Shown in pieces: positions 17,944-30,501 of a DNA stretch of 64,000 nt. The translations under genes and the position numbers were made by a program. Position 1 is the first letter of the stretch. Each line of letters opens with the position of its first letter. The notes beneath the pieces are model-generated. The model made no database searches and was not told where the DNA came from. It worked only from the letters and a program-made list of their open reading frames with translations. The DNA comes from Micrococcales bacterium (lineage in GTDB: Bacteria > Actinomycetota > Actinomycetes > Actinomycetales > Dermatophilaceae): NCBI GenBank assembly GCA_021287075.1, contig JAJTBD010000013.1:1-64000 (forward strand). The letters are read 5' to 3'.

Positions 17944-19139
17944 CTAGAGGAGCTCCTCCACCGAGGCGGGGCCGATCAGGCTGCCGTCGCCGGAGTCGGA
18001 GCTCTGCTCCACCGCCACGGCATCCACCCGGTGCGGCTGGATCTCGCCCGAGGCGATCTGCTCCGCCCAGTGACAGGCCACCCGGTGGCCCGGCTCGACG
18101 CCCTCGATCGACACCTCACGCAGCTCCGGCCGCTCCGTGTCGCACCGGGTCTCCTGGCGCCACGGGCACCGGGTGTGGAAGCGGCAGCCGCTCGGCGGCC
18201 GCGACGGCGAGGGCAGATCGCCAGTGAGCAGGATCTGCTCACGGCGGTCCTCGACGACCGGGTCCGGCACCGGCACCGCCGACAGCAGCGCCCGCGTGTA
18301 GGGGTGCAGCGGGTGGGCATAGAGGTCGTCGCCGCTCGCCTCCTCGGCCAGCGCGCCGAGATACATCACACCGATGCGGTCGCTGATGTGGCGCACCACC
18401 GCGAGGTCGTGGGCGACCACGAGATAGGTCAGCCCGTATTCCTCCTGGAGGTCCTCCAGCAGGTTGATGACCTGCGCCTGCACCGACACGTCGAGGGCCG
18501 AGACCGGCTCGTCGGCCACGATCAGCTTGGGCTCCACCGACAGCGCCCGCGCGATGCCGATGCGCTGGCGCTGACCGCCGGAGAACTCGTGCGGGTACTT
18601 CTGGAGGGCCTGCGGGGGCAGGCCGACATCGCGCAGCAGCTGCTTGAGGCGCTGGTTGGCGCTCGCGTCGTCCTTGACCAGGCCGTGGGCCTTCATCCCT
18701 TCCAGGAGAAGGGATTCCACGCTCTGGCGCGGGTCCAGACTCGACATCGGGTCCTGGAAGACCATCTGGATGTCCTTGCGCTTGCGACGCAGCGTCTCAC
18801 CCTTGAGCGAGGCGATGTCGACCCCATCGAACTCCACGCTGCCCTCGGTGGGCGGCTCGAGGTTGAGGATCGCCCGGCCGAGGGTGGACTTGCCACACCC
18901 GGACTCGCCGACCAGGCCATAGGTCTCGCCCTGGCGGATCTGCATGTCGATGCCGTCGACGGCATAGACATAGCCGATCGTGCGGTCGATGATCACGCCC
19001 TTCTTGATGGGGAAGTGCACCTTGACGCCGCGCACGTCGACCAGGACGTCGCCGGGTGCGCCCGAGCCGGTATGCCGTGTGCCCGCCTCGGGTGCGACGG
19101 TGTCCGGTGCCGGGCTCTGGGGGCGCTCGGGGACGGTGC

Positions 19140-19143
<4 letters not shown>
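17944..19143 (-). CDS. oppF: Oligopeptide ABC transporter ATP-binding protein (OppF/DppF type)
   Basis: A 399-aa ABC ATPase. Walker A is GESGCGKST, the signature motif FSGGQRQRIG, and Walker B LIVADEPVSALD. The C-terminal oligopeptide/dipeptide domain carries cysteines in the CRFHTRCPWRQETRC region that may bind an Fe-S cluster in this family. Its ATG overlaps the oppD stop by ATGA. It is the last gene of an oppA-B-C-D-F operon and forms the ATPase heterodimer with OppD for peptide or similar solute uptake. It ends 6 bp from the convergent Usp gene. Confidence 0.92.
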
Positions 19144-20219
<1,076 letters not shown>

Positions 20220-20225
20220 CTGCGA

Positions 20226-21266
20226 CTACCTCCGGCTCTTGGGGTCGAGGGCCTCGCGCAGGGACTCGCCCATCAGCGTGAAGCCGAGCGCGACGACGAT
20301 GATGCACGCCGCGGGATAGAAGGCGAGGTGCGGGTGGTCGGCGAGGTACTGCTGGCTCTGGCCGAGCATCTGCCCCCACTCGGGCTTGCGGTCATCGGGG
20401 TTGCCGAGGCCCAGGAAGGACAGCGCCGCGGCGTCGATGATCGCGGTCGCCAGCACGAGCGTGGACTGCACGATCACCGGGCCGAGCGAGTTGGGCAGCA
20501 TGTGCCGGAAGACGATCGCGCCGGGCTTGACGCCCAGGGCGCGCGCGGCCAGGACGTGGTCGCTGGAGCGCTGGGCGAGCATCGAGCCGCGCAGCAGCCG
20601 CGCGAAGATCGGGATCTCGACGATGGCGATGGCGATGATCACGGTCCACTGGCTGGGGCGGGCGGCCATCGCCGCGATCGAGAAGGCCAGCAGCAGCGAG
20701 GGCAGCGACAGCATGACGTCGACGGCGCGCATCACCAGCGAGTCGACCCAGCCGCCGAAGGCACCGGCCAGGGTGCCGAGGATGAGGCCGCCGAGCAGGC
20801 CGAAGAGCGTCGCCATGACACCGACGATCAGGGTCTGGCGGCTGCCCACCAGCAGGCGGGAGAACAGGTCGCGCCCGACGTTGTCGGCGCCGAGCGGGAA
20901 GCCCGGCTCCGGTCCGGGGACCGGGTTGGTCGTCTGGCTCACCTTGTCGATGAGCAGGCGGGCCGCCGGGTCGTGCGGGGCGATCCACGGCGAGATGGCC
21001 GCGATGACGATGAACAGCGTGGTGATCGTGGCGCCGAGCAGGAAGACCGGGTTGCGGCGCAGCCGGTCCCAGGCGCTCGCGATGAGCGACTTGCCGGGCT
21101 TGTCGTCGATCCGGCCGGCGTCGGAGACGGTCTCGGCGAGGGCGTCGATGCGGGCCTTGCGGCGCTGGCCGAAGCCGCGGCGCCTGCCCGTGGGGGTCTC
21201 GCTGCCGGTGCTCGCGCGGTCAGCGGTGGGCTCGCTCGGGGGAGTGGTGCTCTGTGTGTCGGCCAT
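20226..21266 (-). CDS. oppC: Oligopeptide ABC transporter permease (OppC/DppC type)
   Basis: A 346-aa inner-membrane permease with a long charged N-terminal cytoplasmic tail (about 75 residues), an OppC_N helix, then the binding-protein-dependent transport domain with about six helices. The LAARALGVKPGAIVFRHMLPN segment is the EAA loop that contacts the ATPases. It sits 3 bp after the oppB stop. Confidence 0.92.
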   Translation of the reverse strand: MADTQSTTPPSEPTADRASTGSETPTGRRRGFGQRRKARIDALAETVSDAGRIDDKPGKSLIASAWDRLRRNPVFLLGATITTLFIVIAAISPWIAPHDPAARLLIDKVSQTTNPVPGPEPGFPLGADNVGRDLFSRLLVGSRQTLIVGVMATLFGLLGGLILGTLAGAFGGWVDSLVMRAVDVMLSLPSLLLAFSIAAMAARPSQWTVIIAIAIVEIPIFARLLRGSMLAQRSSDHVLAARALGVKPGAIVFRHMLPNSLGPVIVQSTLVLATAIIDAAALSFLGLGNPDDRKPEWGQMLGQSQQYLADHPHLAFYPAACIIVVALGFTLMGESLREALDPKSRR

Positions 21267-21269
21267 GGG

Positions 21270-22283
21270 TCACCTCGTCCGGACGCGGGGGTCGATGACG
21301 GCATACGCGATGTCGACCAGGAGATTGACGACGACGAAGATGATCGTCGCCGCGAGGATGAGCACCTGGAGCACCGCGAAGTCGCGTCTCTCGAAGGCCA
21401 TGGCCAGGGTGTCCCCGATCCCCCCGAGGGCGAAGACCTTCTCGGTCAGCACCGCCCCGGCGAGCAGGCCGCCGATCTGAAGACCGATGGTGGTCACCAC
21501 CGGCAGCATCGCGTTGCGCAGCACGTGTCGGCTGCGGATGGTCCGGGTGAGCAGGCCCTTGGACTCGGCGGTGCGCACGTAGTCCTCGTCGAGGACGTCC
21601 AGGACGGCCGCGCGGGTGATCCGGAAGATCACCGCGAAGGGGATCGTGGCCAGCGCCATGGCCGGCAGGATCAGGTGCAGGAAGGCGTCCCAGGCCGCAT
21701 CCCATTCGCGGGTGAGTATGCCGTCGAGGATGAAGAAGCCGGTGATCCGCGTCGCGTCGAGGTCGGTCGACTGGCGACCGGACACCGGCAGCCAGTGCAG
21801 CCGGATCGCGAAGACGTACTTGAGGAGGAAGGCGAGGAAGAAGACGGGCACCGCGACGCCGATGAGCGACCAGATGACCGAGGCGTTGTCGACGAGCGAG
21901 CCCGCCCGCCGCGCCGCGATATAGCCGAGGGGGATGCCGAGCACGATCGCGATCGTGATGGCCAGCGCGCTCAGCTCGATGGTCGCGGGGAAGCGGTCGA
22001 GGAAGATCTGGAAGGCGTCGCGGCCCGGCAGCACGGCGCTGGAGGGACCGAAGTCCCCGCGCACCGCGCGGGAGATGAACTTCCAGTACTGCACCCAGAT
22101 CGGCTGGTCCATGCCCAGGGCCTTCTCGAGGGCGGCCCGGGTCTCGGGGGTCGCCCGCTCGCCGAGCATGGCCGAGACCGGCCCTCCCGGCAGATTGCGC
22201 AGCCACATGAACAGCAGGAGGGAGAGGACCAGGACGACTCCCACCATCTGCAGCAGCCGTCTGATGATGAATCTCAGCACCAC
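21270..22283 (-). CDS. oppB: Oligopeptide ABC transporter permease (OppB/DppB type)
   Basis: A 337-aa permease with the family N-terminus (MVLRFIIRRLLQMVGVVLV) and an EAA loop around VRTAESKGLLTRTIRSRHVLRNA. It forms the membrane channel with OppC. It follows the substrate-binding protein gene after 142 bp that contain a strong hairpin, so it is probably transcribed by partial read-through from the oppA promoter. Confidence 0.92.
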   Translation of the reverse strand: MVLRFIIRRLLQMVGVVLVLSLLLFMWLRNLPGGPVSAMLGERATPETRAALEKALGMDQPIWVQYWKFISRAVRGDFGPSSAVLPGRDAFQIFLDRFPATIELSALAITIAIVLGIPLGYIAARRAGSLVDNASVIWSLIGVAVPVFFLAFLLKYVFAIRLHWLPVSGRQSTDLDATRITGFFILDGILTREWDAAWDAFLHLILPAMALATIPFAVIFRITRAAVLDVLDEDYVRTAESKGLLTRTIRSRHVLRNAMLPVVTTIGLQIGGLLAGAVLTEKVFALGGIGDTLAMAFERRDFAVLQVLILAATIIFVVVNLLVDIAYAVIDPRVRTR

Positions 22284-22350
22284 TTCACTCTTTTCGCTCG
22301 CACGGTCGTTGCTCGGATTGCTGGCCAGCTCTGCCGGTCCCCATCAATGC

Positions 22351-22385
22351 AGGTGGCCGTCCCAGCCCGGCTGGGACGGCCACCT
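22351..22385 (-). terminator. Hairpin between oppA and oppB (attenuating terminator or stabiliser)
   Basis: A perfect 15-bp stem (AGGTGGCCGTCCCAG with its complement) and 5-nt loop inside the operon. It would allow more binding protein than permease to be made. Confidence 0.7.
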
Positions 22386-22425
22386 GCCCTTGCGATGTGC
22401 GACCGGTCAGTCAGGAGCCGTCAGC

Positions 22426-24102
22426 TCACTTCTTGACCGTGACGGTCGAGAACTCCTCGGCCGTCAGCGGGCTGACCACGAGGCCCTCGACGTTCTTGCT
22501 CACGACGATCGCGGGCGGCGAGTGCGTCAGGGGCAGGACCGGGAGGTAGTCCTCGATCACCTGCTGGTTGATCTTCTCGTACATCGCGGTGCGCTCGGCC
22601 TCGTCGACCGTCGCGTCGGCCTTCTTGAGGTCGTCCGACAGGGTCTTGCCGTAGTCGGTCACCTTGGTGTGGAAGTCGTTGCTCGCGAGGTTGGAGAAGT
22701 GGTAGCCGAGGAAGTTGTCGGCCGCGTCGTAGTCACCGGTCCAGCCGAGCAGCCACGCGTCGAAGGCGCCGTTGTCGACACCGTCGAGGTAGCCGCCGTT
22801 CCACGGCTTGGTGGTCGTGGTGACCTTGACGCCGACCTTGGACAGGTCCTCCTTGAGCGCGTCGTAGATCTTCTGCGGGTTGGGCATGTAGGGCCGTGAG
22901 ACCTCGGACGGGTAGGCGAAGTTGAGCTCGAGGTTCTCGGCCCCGGCCTCCTGGAGGAGCTTCTTGGCCTCGTTGGGGTTGTAGGCGACCGCCTTGACGC
23001 TGGAGTTGAAGCCGGTGACCGTCTTGGGGATGAAGTTGGTCGCCACGCTCGCGCCCTCGGGCAGCTGGGTCTTGACCAGCTGGTCGCGGTTGAGCGCCAT
23101 GTAGAGCGCCTTGCGGACCTTGAGGTCCTTCAGCTTGGGGTTCTTCTCCGGGTTGAGACCGACATAGAGGATGTTGAACGCCGGGCGGACCTCGACCTTG
23201 TTGCCCTCGGACTCCAGCCCGGACCAGTCGACCGGGTTGGGCAGGTCGTAGCCGTCGATCGAGCCGGCCTGCAGCTCCTGACGACGGGTCGACTCGTCGG
23301 GGATGATCTTGAAGATGATCTTCTTGGTCTTGGCCTTCTCGCCCCAGTAGTCGTCGTTGGCGACGAGGGTGACGGTCTTGTTGGCCTCGTCGTACTTCTC
23401 GAGCTTGTAGGGGCCGGTGCCGACCGGGTTCTTGGCGTAGTCGGGGTAGATGAACGCCTCGCCCTGCGCCTTGACGTCGTTGGCGTTGCCGTCCTTGAGG
23501 GCCTTGGGGCTCTGCATGGAGAAGGAGTCGAGCGAGAGCATCGCCGGGAACTTCGAGGTGGCCGAGGTCAGCTTGATGACGGCCGTCTTGTCGTCCTTGG
23601 CCTCACAGCCGGAGTAGAGCGACTCGTCGGGCTTGTCCTTGGAGCCGCCCATGTTGCCCGCCCAGTACTCCGCCGGGCCGGCCAGCGCGGTCTCGTTCTG
23701 GGTGTACATGCGCTCGAAGTTGGCGCAGACGGCAGCCGCGTTGAAGGCCTCGCCGTCGGTGAACTTCACGCCCTCGCGCAGGGTGAAGGTCCACTCCTTG
23801 CCGTCGGCCGACGGCTCCCACTTCTCGGCGAGCTCGGGCTCGATCTCGGCGCTGCCGGCCTTGACGCCGACCAGGCCCTCCATCATCTGGCGGGTGACCC
23901 GGAAGGTCTCGCCGTCGGTGGCGAAGAAGGGGTCGAAGACCTCGGGCGCGCCCGCGGCGCCGAAGGTGAAGGTGTCCTTGTTGCCTGAGCCCGCGCTGTC
24001 GCCGCTCTTGCCGGACGAGTCACGGTCTGACTGGGCGCACGCTCCCATCGTCAGGGCCAGGGACGCGGCGATGGCGAGGGGTGCCGCCTTCCGGATCGTC
24101 AT
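22426..24102 (-). CDS. oppA: Peptide/solute ABC transporter substrate-binding lipoprotein (SBP_bac_5)
   Basis: A 558-aa extracytoplasmic binding protein. The signal peptide ends in LTMGAC (lipobox), followed by a Ser/Gly/Asp linker. The family 5 fold is recognised by FGAAGAPEVFDPFF at the mature start, WTFTLREGVKFTDGEAFNAAAV and VRKALYMALNRDQLV. It should capture oligopeptides, dipeptides or related solutes for OppBCDF. The ATG at 24102 has GGAG seven bases upstream. It is the first and probably most highly expressed gene of the operon. The ligand is unknown. Confidence 0.92.
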   Translation of the reverse strand: MTIRKAAPLAIAASLALTMGACAQSDRDSSGKSGDSAGSGNKDTFTFGAAGAPEVFDPFFATDGETFRVTRQMMEGLVGVKAGSAEIEPELAEKWEPSADGKEWTFTLREGVKFTDGEAFNAAAVCANFERMYTQNETALAGPAEYWAGNMGGSKDKPDESLYSGCEAKDDKTAVIKLTSATSKFPAMLSLDSFSMQSPKALKDGNANDVKAQGEAFIYPDYAKNPVGTGPYKLEKYDEANKTVTLVANDDYWGEKAKTKKIIFKIIPDESTRRQELQAGSIDGYDLPNPVDWSGLESEGNKVEVRPAFNILYVGLNPEKNPKLKDLKVRKALYMALNRDQLVKTQLPEGASVATNFIPKTVTGFNSSVKAVAYNPNEAKKLLQEAGAENLELNFAYPSEVSRPYMPNPQKIYDALKEDLSKVGVKVTTTTKPWNGGYLDGVDNGAFDAWLLGWTGDYDAADNFLGYHFSNLASNDFHTKVTDYGKTLSDDLKKADATVDEAERTAMYEKINQQVIEDYLPVLPLTHSPPAIVVSKNVEGLVVSPLTAEEFSTVTVKK

Positions 24103-24281
24103 TGTTGCTCCGCTCGTGTCGTGTCGCCGCCGGGATGACGGCCACAGGGGCAAGTCGGACGCGCTGCCCGTAGTGTGGTCGGGGCCACAGCGCCGTGACT
24201 TGGGGGGAACCCTAATCAACTACCGGTGCGTCATGCGCCGCTTCACCGGCCGAGACGGCGATCTTTACGAGATGGAAACGT

Positions 24282-24734
24282 ATGAGCACAACCGCGCCTT
24301 ATGGATCACACAACAGCCTGACTGTCGACGTCGTGGGGGCCGCGCTCGTGGACGATCTCGCCCGGCCGACCCGGCTGCTGGCGGCGCGCCGCACCGAGCC
24401 GTCCGCGCTGGCCGGCGGGTGGGAGCTGCCCGGCGGCAAGGTCGACCCCGGCGAGAGCGAGGAGCAGGCGCTGCACCGCGAGCTCGCGGAGGAGCTGGGG
24501 GTGCGGGTCCGGCTGGGGGAGCGGCTGACCGGGCCGCTGCCCGACGGGCGCTGGCCGCTGGGGGCCGACTATGCGATGGCCGTCTGGCTGGCCGAGGTCA
24601 CCGAGGGCACGCCCGAGCCGCTGGAGGACCATGACCTCCTCGCCTGGGCAGGCGCCGAGACGCTGTATGCCGTGGAGTGGCTCCCTGCCGACCTGCCGAT
24701 CGTGCGCGCGGTCGAGCCCCTGCTGGCCCGCTGA
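24282..24734 (+). CDS. Nudix hydrolase, MutT-like
   Basis: A 150-aa Nudix protein with the full box [24 protein letters not shown]. The surrounding WELPGGKV and the [13 protein letters not shown]...[12 protein letters not shown]-terminus resemble 8-oxo-dGTP diphosphatases that clean oxidised nucleotides from the dNTP pool. Substrate assignment is by resemblance only. Within about 180 bp of the divergent oppA start the sequence is less GC-rich and probably holds both promoters. Confidence 0.82.
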   Translation: MSTTAPYGSHNSLTVDVVGAALVDDLARPTRLLAARRTEPSALAGGWELPGGKVDPGESEEQALHRELAEELGVRVRLGERLTGPLPDGRWPLGADYAMAVWLAEVTEGTPEPLEDHDLLAWAGAETLYAVEWLPADLPIVRAVEPLLAR

Positions 24735-24799
24735 CCCGGTGGGCGCGCCCGGCGTGGTCAGGAGGGCGGCCAAATCCTGCGAGAATGGAGCCCATGCCC

Positions 24800-26704
<1,905 letters not shown>

Positions 26705-26716
26705 CCGCGCTCGCAC

Positions 26717-26748
26717 GACGGCCGTCCACCACCTGGTGGGCGGCCGTC
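26717..26748 (+). terminator. typA terminator
   Basis: A 15-bp stem with one G-T pair (GACGGCCG arm) and a tight loop, 13 bp after the stop. Confidence 0.7.
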
Positions 26749-26857
26749 GCGCATGTCGGCCGTGCGCACCGGCGGTGCTCCGGAGGCCTGCTCACACCTC
26801 GCGAGGGGTTAGGTTGACAGTCGGTGCCTCACCCGGCGCCGGGAGAGAAGGCCGACG

Positions 26858-27742
26858 ATGAAGCTGCTTTTCGTGCACGCGCACCCCGACGACGAGTCGC
26901 TGTGGACCGGGCTGGCCATCGCCCACTTCGCCCGCGCCGGCGACGAGGTCCACGTGCTCACTTGCACCCTCGGTGAGGAGGGAGAGGTGATCCCGCCCGA
27001 GCTGGCCCATCTCGCCCCGGACCGCGATGACGCGCTCGGCCCCCACCGGCGCGAGGAGCTGCGCGACGCGATGACCGCGATCGGTGCCTCCTATGAGGTG
27101 CTGGGCGAGCTCGGCGGCCGCGCCTACCGCGACTCCGGCATGGCCGGCAGCCCCGCCGCCTCCCACGAGCAGGCCTGGGTGGGTGCCGACCCCGACGAGG
27201 CGGCCCTCCAGGTCGCCGAGGTCATCCAGCGGGTCGAGCCGGCCCTGGTCGTCACCTATGACGCGAGCGGCGGCTACGGGCACCCCGACCACGTCCAGAC
27301 CCACCAGGTGGTCCGCGCCGCGCTCGCCGTGCTGCCCGACGAGGGGCGCCCCTCTCTGTATGCCGTGGTCACACCGCGGTCCTGGGCCGAGGCGGACCGG
27401 GCGTGGCTGGCCGCGAACCTCGCACCCGGGCTCGGGTGGCACATCCCGGCCGCCGACGCGGCATACGAGCCTTCGGTCGTGCCCGACGAGGAGGTGACCC
27501 ACGAGGTGGTCGACCAGTCCGCGCTGCCGCGCCAGATCCTCGCGCTCGACGCGCACCGCACCCAGGTCCAGCTGACCGGCGGCGCCTATGCCCTGTCCAA
27601 CCGCATCGCCCACCGGCTGAGCGGCCGGGAGGCCTATCAGCAGCTCGACCCGGCGACGGGTGAGGTGCTGCGCCACGAGGGCCCACCCAGACCGCTGGGG
27701 GAGCACGAGCGTGCGCTGGGGGAGCCGGCCGGCGACGCGTGA
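26858..27742 (+). CDS. mshB: MshB: N-acetyl-1-D-myo-inositol-2-amino-2-deoxy-alpha-D-glucopyranoside deacetylase
   Basis: A 294-aa zinc LmbE-family deacetylase. Metal motif AHPDDES is at residues 8-14 and the second motif GYGHPDHVQTH near 140. RDSGMAGSP is typical of MshB rather than Mca. It removes the acetyl group from GlcNAc-Ins in mycothiol biosynthesis, so the organism should use mycothiol as its low-molecular-weight thiol. Other msh genes are not in the window. The start ATG opens directly into the first beta strand, KLLFVHAHPDDE. Confidence 0.9.
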   Translation: MKLLFVHAHPDDESLWTGLAIAHFARAGDEVHVLTCTLGEEGEVIPPELAHLAPDRDDALGPHRREELRDAMTAIGASYEVLGELGGRAYRDSGMAGSPAASHEQAWVGADPDEAALQVAEVIQRVEPALVVTYDASGGYGHPDHVQTHQVVRAALAVLPDEGRPSLYAVVTPRSWAEADRAWLAANLAPGLGWHIPAADAAYEPSVVPDEEVTHEVVDQSALPRQILALDAHRTQVQLTGGAYALSNRIAHRLSGREAYQQLDPATGEVLRHEGPPRPLGEHERALGEPAGDA

Positions 27743-27845
27743 ATGCGCCTCCAGGGGCGCCCGGATGTCACAATGTGATCTTGTGCCCCGTCCCGGTCCC
27801 CTGTCCGGTGGGCCACCGACGCGTCCCCGACACCCCTGACGAGAC

Positions 27846-29621
27846 ATGACGAGACACACTGCGAGCGAGCGCGGCAGCGCCGCCGTCACGACGACGATCA
27901 CCATCCTGGTCCTGCTGGTCCTGGCTGCCGGCGGCTATGTCGCCGCGGCCAAGTACTTCGGCGGACGGCTGCCCAAGGACACGACCGTCGCGGGCGTGCA
28001 GATCGGCGGGATGACCCCCGAGCAGGCCCGGACCACCCTCGAGAGCGGCCTGACGACCCAGGCGACCATGCCCGTGCGGGTGATGGCCGACGGCAAGGAG
28101 CTCGCCCTCAAGCCGGCCGACGCGGGGATGTCCTTTGACATCGACAAGACCCTCGACGGGCTCACCGGCGACGACTTCGACCCCCGCAACGTCTGGCACC
28201 GCGTCACCGGGTCGGTCGAGCGCGACCCCGTGGCAAAGATCGACACGGCCAGGCTGACGACCGCCGTCAAGGACCTGGCCGAGCAGGTCGACCGCCCCGC
28301 CAAGGAGGGCTCGGTCGCCTTCAAGGACGGCAAGGTCGCCGCGGTCACCTCGGTCGAGGGCCGCCGCTTCGACGTCGACCAGACCGTGCGCCGCGTGTCC
28401 TCGACGTGGCCCGGCTCGCGCACCGTCGACGCCCCGGTCGAGAAGATCACGCCGGAGCTCGGCGCGGCCGAGATCACGCGCTTCCGCAAGGACTTCGCCG
28501 ACAAGGCCGTCTCCGGCCCGGTGACGGTCGTCGTGGGCAAGCAGAGCTTCCCCGTGCCCACCACGGCATACGCCCCCGCGATCGAGGTGGTCAACACGCG
28601 TGGCCGCCTCTCGCACAAGATCAACGAGGCCCGGATCGTCAAGGCCGTCGGCGAGGTCGCGGCCCAGCAGGGTGTGGCCAAGGCGGCCAAGGACGCGACC
28701 TGGTCGCTGTCGGGCACCGAGCCCAAGGTCACGCCCTCCGCGGACGGCCTCAAGCTCGACGACAAGTCCATCGCCAAGACCTTCACCACGGCGATCACCT
28801 CCACCGACCGCCGCGCCGTGGTCGGCTCCAGCGTGACCAAGCCCAAGGTCACGACCGCGGCCGCCACCGCCAAGGCCAAGTCCGCCGCGGATGACAAGAA
28901 GAAGGTCCTGGCCGCAGCCGCCAAGGCCGCCAAGGCCGCGGCCGGGCAGCCCGGCCTCATCTCGACCTTCTCGACCAACCTCACGGGCAGCTCCGGTCGG
29001 GTGGCCAACATCCAGCTCGCCGCCCGCACCCTCAACGGCACCTTCGTGGCCAAGGGCGAGCAGTTCAGCCTCAACGGCGTCCTCGGCGAGCGCACCGCCG
29101 GCAAGGGCTACCACGAGGCGCCGGTGATCATGAACGGCCGCCTCATCAAGGACTACGGCGGCGGCATCTCGCAGCTGTCGACGACCACGCTCAACGCGGC
29201 CTGGTTCGCCGGTGTGCAGCTCGACGAGTACATGCCGCACTCGTTCTATATCTCGCGCTATCCCGAGGGCCGTGAGGCGACGATCTCCTGGCCCAATGTC
29301 GACCAGAAGTGGACCAACACCACCAACGGCGGCCTGCTCATCAAGGCCTCCGCGGGTGGCGGCAAGGTGACGGTCAGCCTCTATGGCGTCAAGACCTTCG
29401 ACGTCGCCTCCAGCAAGGGGCCGCGCCGCAATGTCATCCAGCCCAAGGTCATCAAGGACGACTCCGAGGGCTGCGTGCCCCAGACCCCCACGCCCGGCTT
29501 CGACGTCACCGTGACCCGCACCATCAGCCAGGGCGGCAAGGTCGTCAAGAGCGAGAACCACGACACCCACTACATCCCCGAGGACGACGTGACCTGCACC
29601 CATCCCAAGGCAGGCAACTGA
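27846..29621 (+). CDS. VanW family protein with peptidoglycan-binding-like domains
   Basis: A 591-aa membrane-anchored, mostly extracytoplasmic protein. A single N-terminal membrane helix (about residues 16-36) is followed by two putative peptidoglycan-binding YoaR-like repeats, then a Lys/Ala-rich linker (about 335-365). The VanW domain has FSTNLTGSSGRVANIQLAA, GKGYHEAPVI and GGGISQLSTT. VanW is named for glycopeptide-resistance clusters, but most chromosomal members have no proven role. No van genes are present, so a cell-wall function unrelated to resistance is more likely. Confidence 0.85.
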   Translation: MTRHTASERGSAAVTTTITILVLLVLAAGGYVAAAKYFGGRLPKDTTVAGVQIGGMTPEQARTTLESGLTTQATMPVRVMADGKELALKPADAGMSFDIDKTLDGLTGDDFDPRNVWHRVTGSVERDPVAKIDTARLTTAVKDLAEQVDRPAKEGSVAFKDGKVAAVTSVEGRRFDVDQTVRRVSSTWPGSRTVDAPVEKITPELGAAEITRFRKDFADKAVSGPVTVVVGKQSFPVPTTAYAPAIEVVNTRGRLSHKINEARIVKAVGEVAAQQGVAKAAKDATWSLSGTEPKVTPSADGLKLDDKSIAKTFTTAITSTDRRAVVGSSVTKPKVTTAAATAKAKSAADDKKKVLAAAAKAAKAAAGQPGLISTFSTNLTGSSGRVANIQLAARTLNGTFVAKGEQFSLNGVLGERTAGKGYHEAPVIMNGRLIKDYGGGISQLSTTTLNAAWFAGVQLDEYMPHSFYISRYPEGREATISWPNVDQKWTNTTNGGLLIKASAGGGKVTVSLYGVKTFDVASSKGPRRNVIQPKVIKDDSEGCVPQTPTPGFDVTVTRTISQGGKVVKSENHDTHYIPEDDVTCTHPKAGN

Positions 29622-29637
29622 CCCCAGCGGCAGTGCA

Positions 29638-29669
29638 GACGGGCCGGCCCCCTCGGGGGTCGGCCCGTC
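29638..29669. terminator. Bidirectional terminator
   Basis: Long GC stem based on GACGGGCCG and CGGCCCGTC plus an inner CCCC/GGGG, between convergent genes. Confidence 0.7.
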
Positions 29670-29671
29670 GC

Positions 29672-30481
29672 TCATGTGCGGGCCGGCTCAGCCGCGCAGT
29701 ACCAGTAGACGTGATGGGTGGTGAGGCCCATGCGGCGATAGAGGTCGACCGCGGGGGCGTTGTCCGCCTCGACCTGGAGATAGAGCGAGGGTATGCCGCG
29801 TGCGCGCGCCTGCGCCGCGACCGCGGCGGTGAGCGCCGCGCCCAGTCCCTGGCGGCGGTGGGCCGGGTCGACGTGCAGGCCGAAGAGGCCGGCCCAGCCG
29901 TCGTGCACGGGCGAGCGGACGACCGCCACGGTCCGACCGCTCTGGACCACGCGCAGGAAGCCCTGGTCGGTTGCTCCCCGCAGGATGCCCATCGCCGCCT
30001 CGCGGTGGGCGATCGCCCGCTCCCCGCTGGCGGCCAGGAAGGCATCGGTCGGCTCGTCGTCGACCTCGAGTGAGCAGCCTTGGGGGAGTGGGCAGTCGGG
30101 CACCTGCGCCGTCGCGCCGGTCATCACCAGGACAGGCGGGGAGAGGGTGCACCCCTGGGCGAGGAGCAGCGACCCGAGCAGGTCGTCGGCGGGCTCGCGG
30201 CCCTCGGGCAGCGCGAGCTGGACCGCCAGCGGGAGGCCGCGCGCGGCATACCACTCTCGCGTGCGTGCGATCGCGTCCTGGAGAGGGAGCCCTGGATCGC
30301 CCACGGGCAGAAGGGAGTTGGCGCGACCGGTGTATCCGTCGGCGGCCCGCAGCAGCCAGTCGCCGATGCGGTCACGCTCGAGCGGGGGGTGCCCGGCGAC
30401 CATCAGCCGCTGGAGCTCCCCGATGCCGACAGGCCGGTGACCAGCATCAGCTCGGGCCGGGGCACTGACCGGATCGCTCAT
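29672..30481 (-). CDS. GNAT family N-acetyltransferase
   Basis: A 269-aa acetyl-CoA-dependent acetyltransferase. The N-terminal half carries GDWLLRAADGYTGRANSLLP, a stretch I recall from an actinobacterial GNAT subfamily (Rv0428c type). The C-terminal half has the GNAT core LHVDPAHRRQGLGAALT (acetyl-CoA loop) and LYLQVEADNAPAVDLYRRMGL. The substrate is unknown. ATG at 30481 is chosen; an ATG three codons earlier (30490) would overlap the divergent ferredoxin promoter hexamer. Confidence 0.8.
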   Translation of the reverse strand: MSDPVSAPARADAGHRPVGIGELQRLMVAGHPPLERDRIGDWLLRAADGYTGRANSLLPVGDPGLPLQDAIARTREWYAARGLPLAVQLALPEGREPADDLLGSLLLAQGCTLSPPVLVMTGATAQVPDCPLPQGCSLEVDDEPTDAFLAASGERAIAHREAAMGILRGATDQGFLRVVQSGRTVAVVRSPVHDGWAGLFGLHVDPAHRRQGLGAALTAAVAAQARARGIPSLYLQVEADNAPAVDLYRRMGLTTHHVYWYCAAEPART

Positions 30482-30489
30482 GGGCGGCA

Positions 30490-30495
30490 TAGTAT
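30490..30495 (+). promoter_or_regulatory. -10 element of leaderless fdxA-dapC promoter
   Basis: TAGTAT at -12 to -7 of the ferredoxin ATG. Confidence 0.55.
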
Positions 30496-30501
30496 GGCGA
30501 C

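Noticed and set aside
27768..27778. TCACA-A-TGTGA palindrome as a CRP-type site
   Set aside because: The half-sites are in reversed order and the 1-bp spacing does not match CRP sites; it could be chance.
27846..29621. Glycopeptide resistance gene (VanW)
   Set aside because: VanW-family proteins are common in actinobacterial chromosomes; no vanH, vanA, vanX, vanR or vanS homologue is present.
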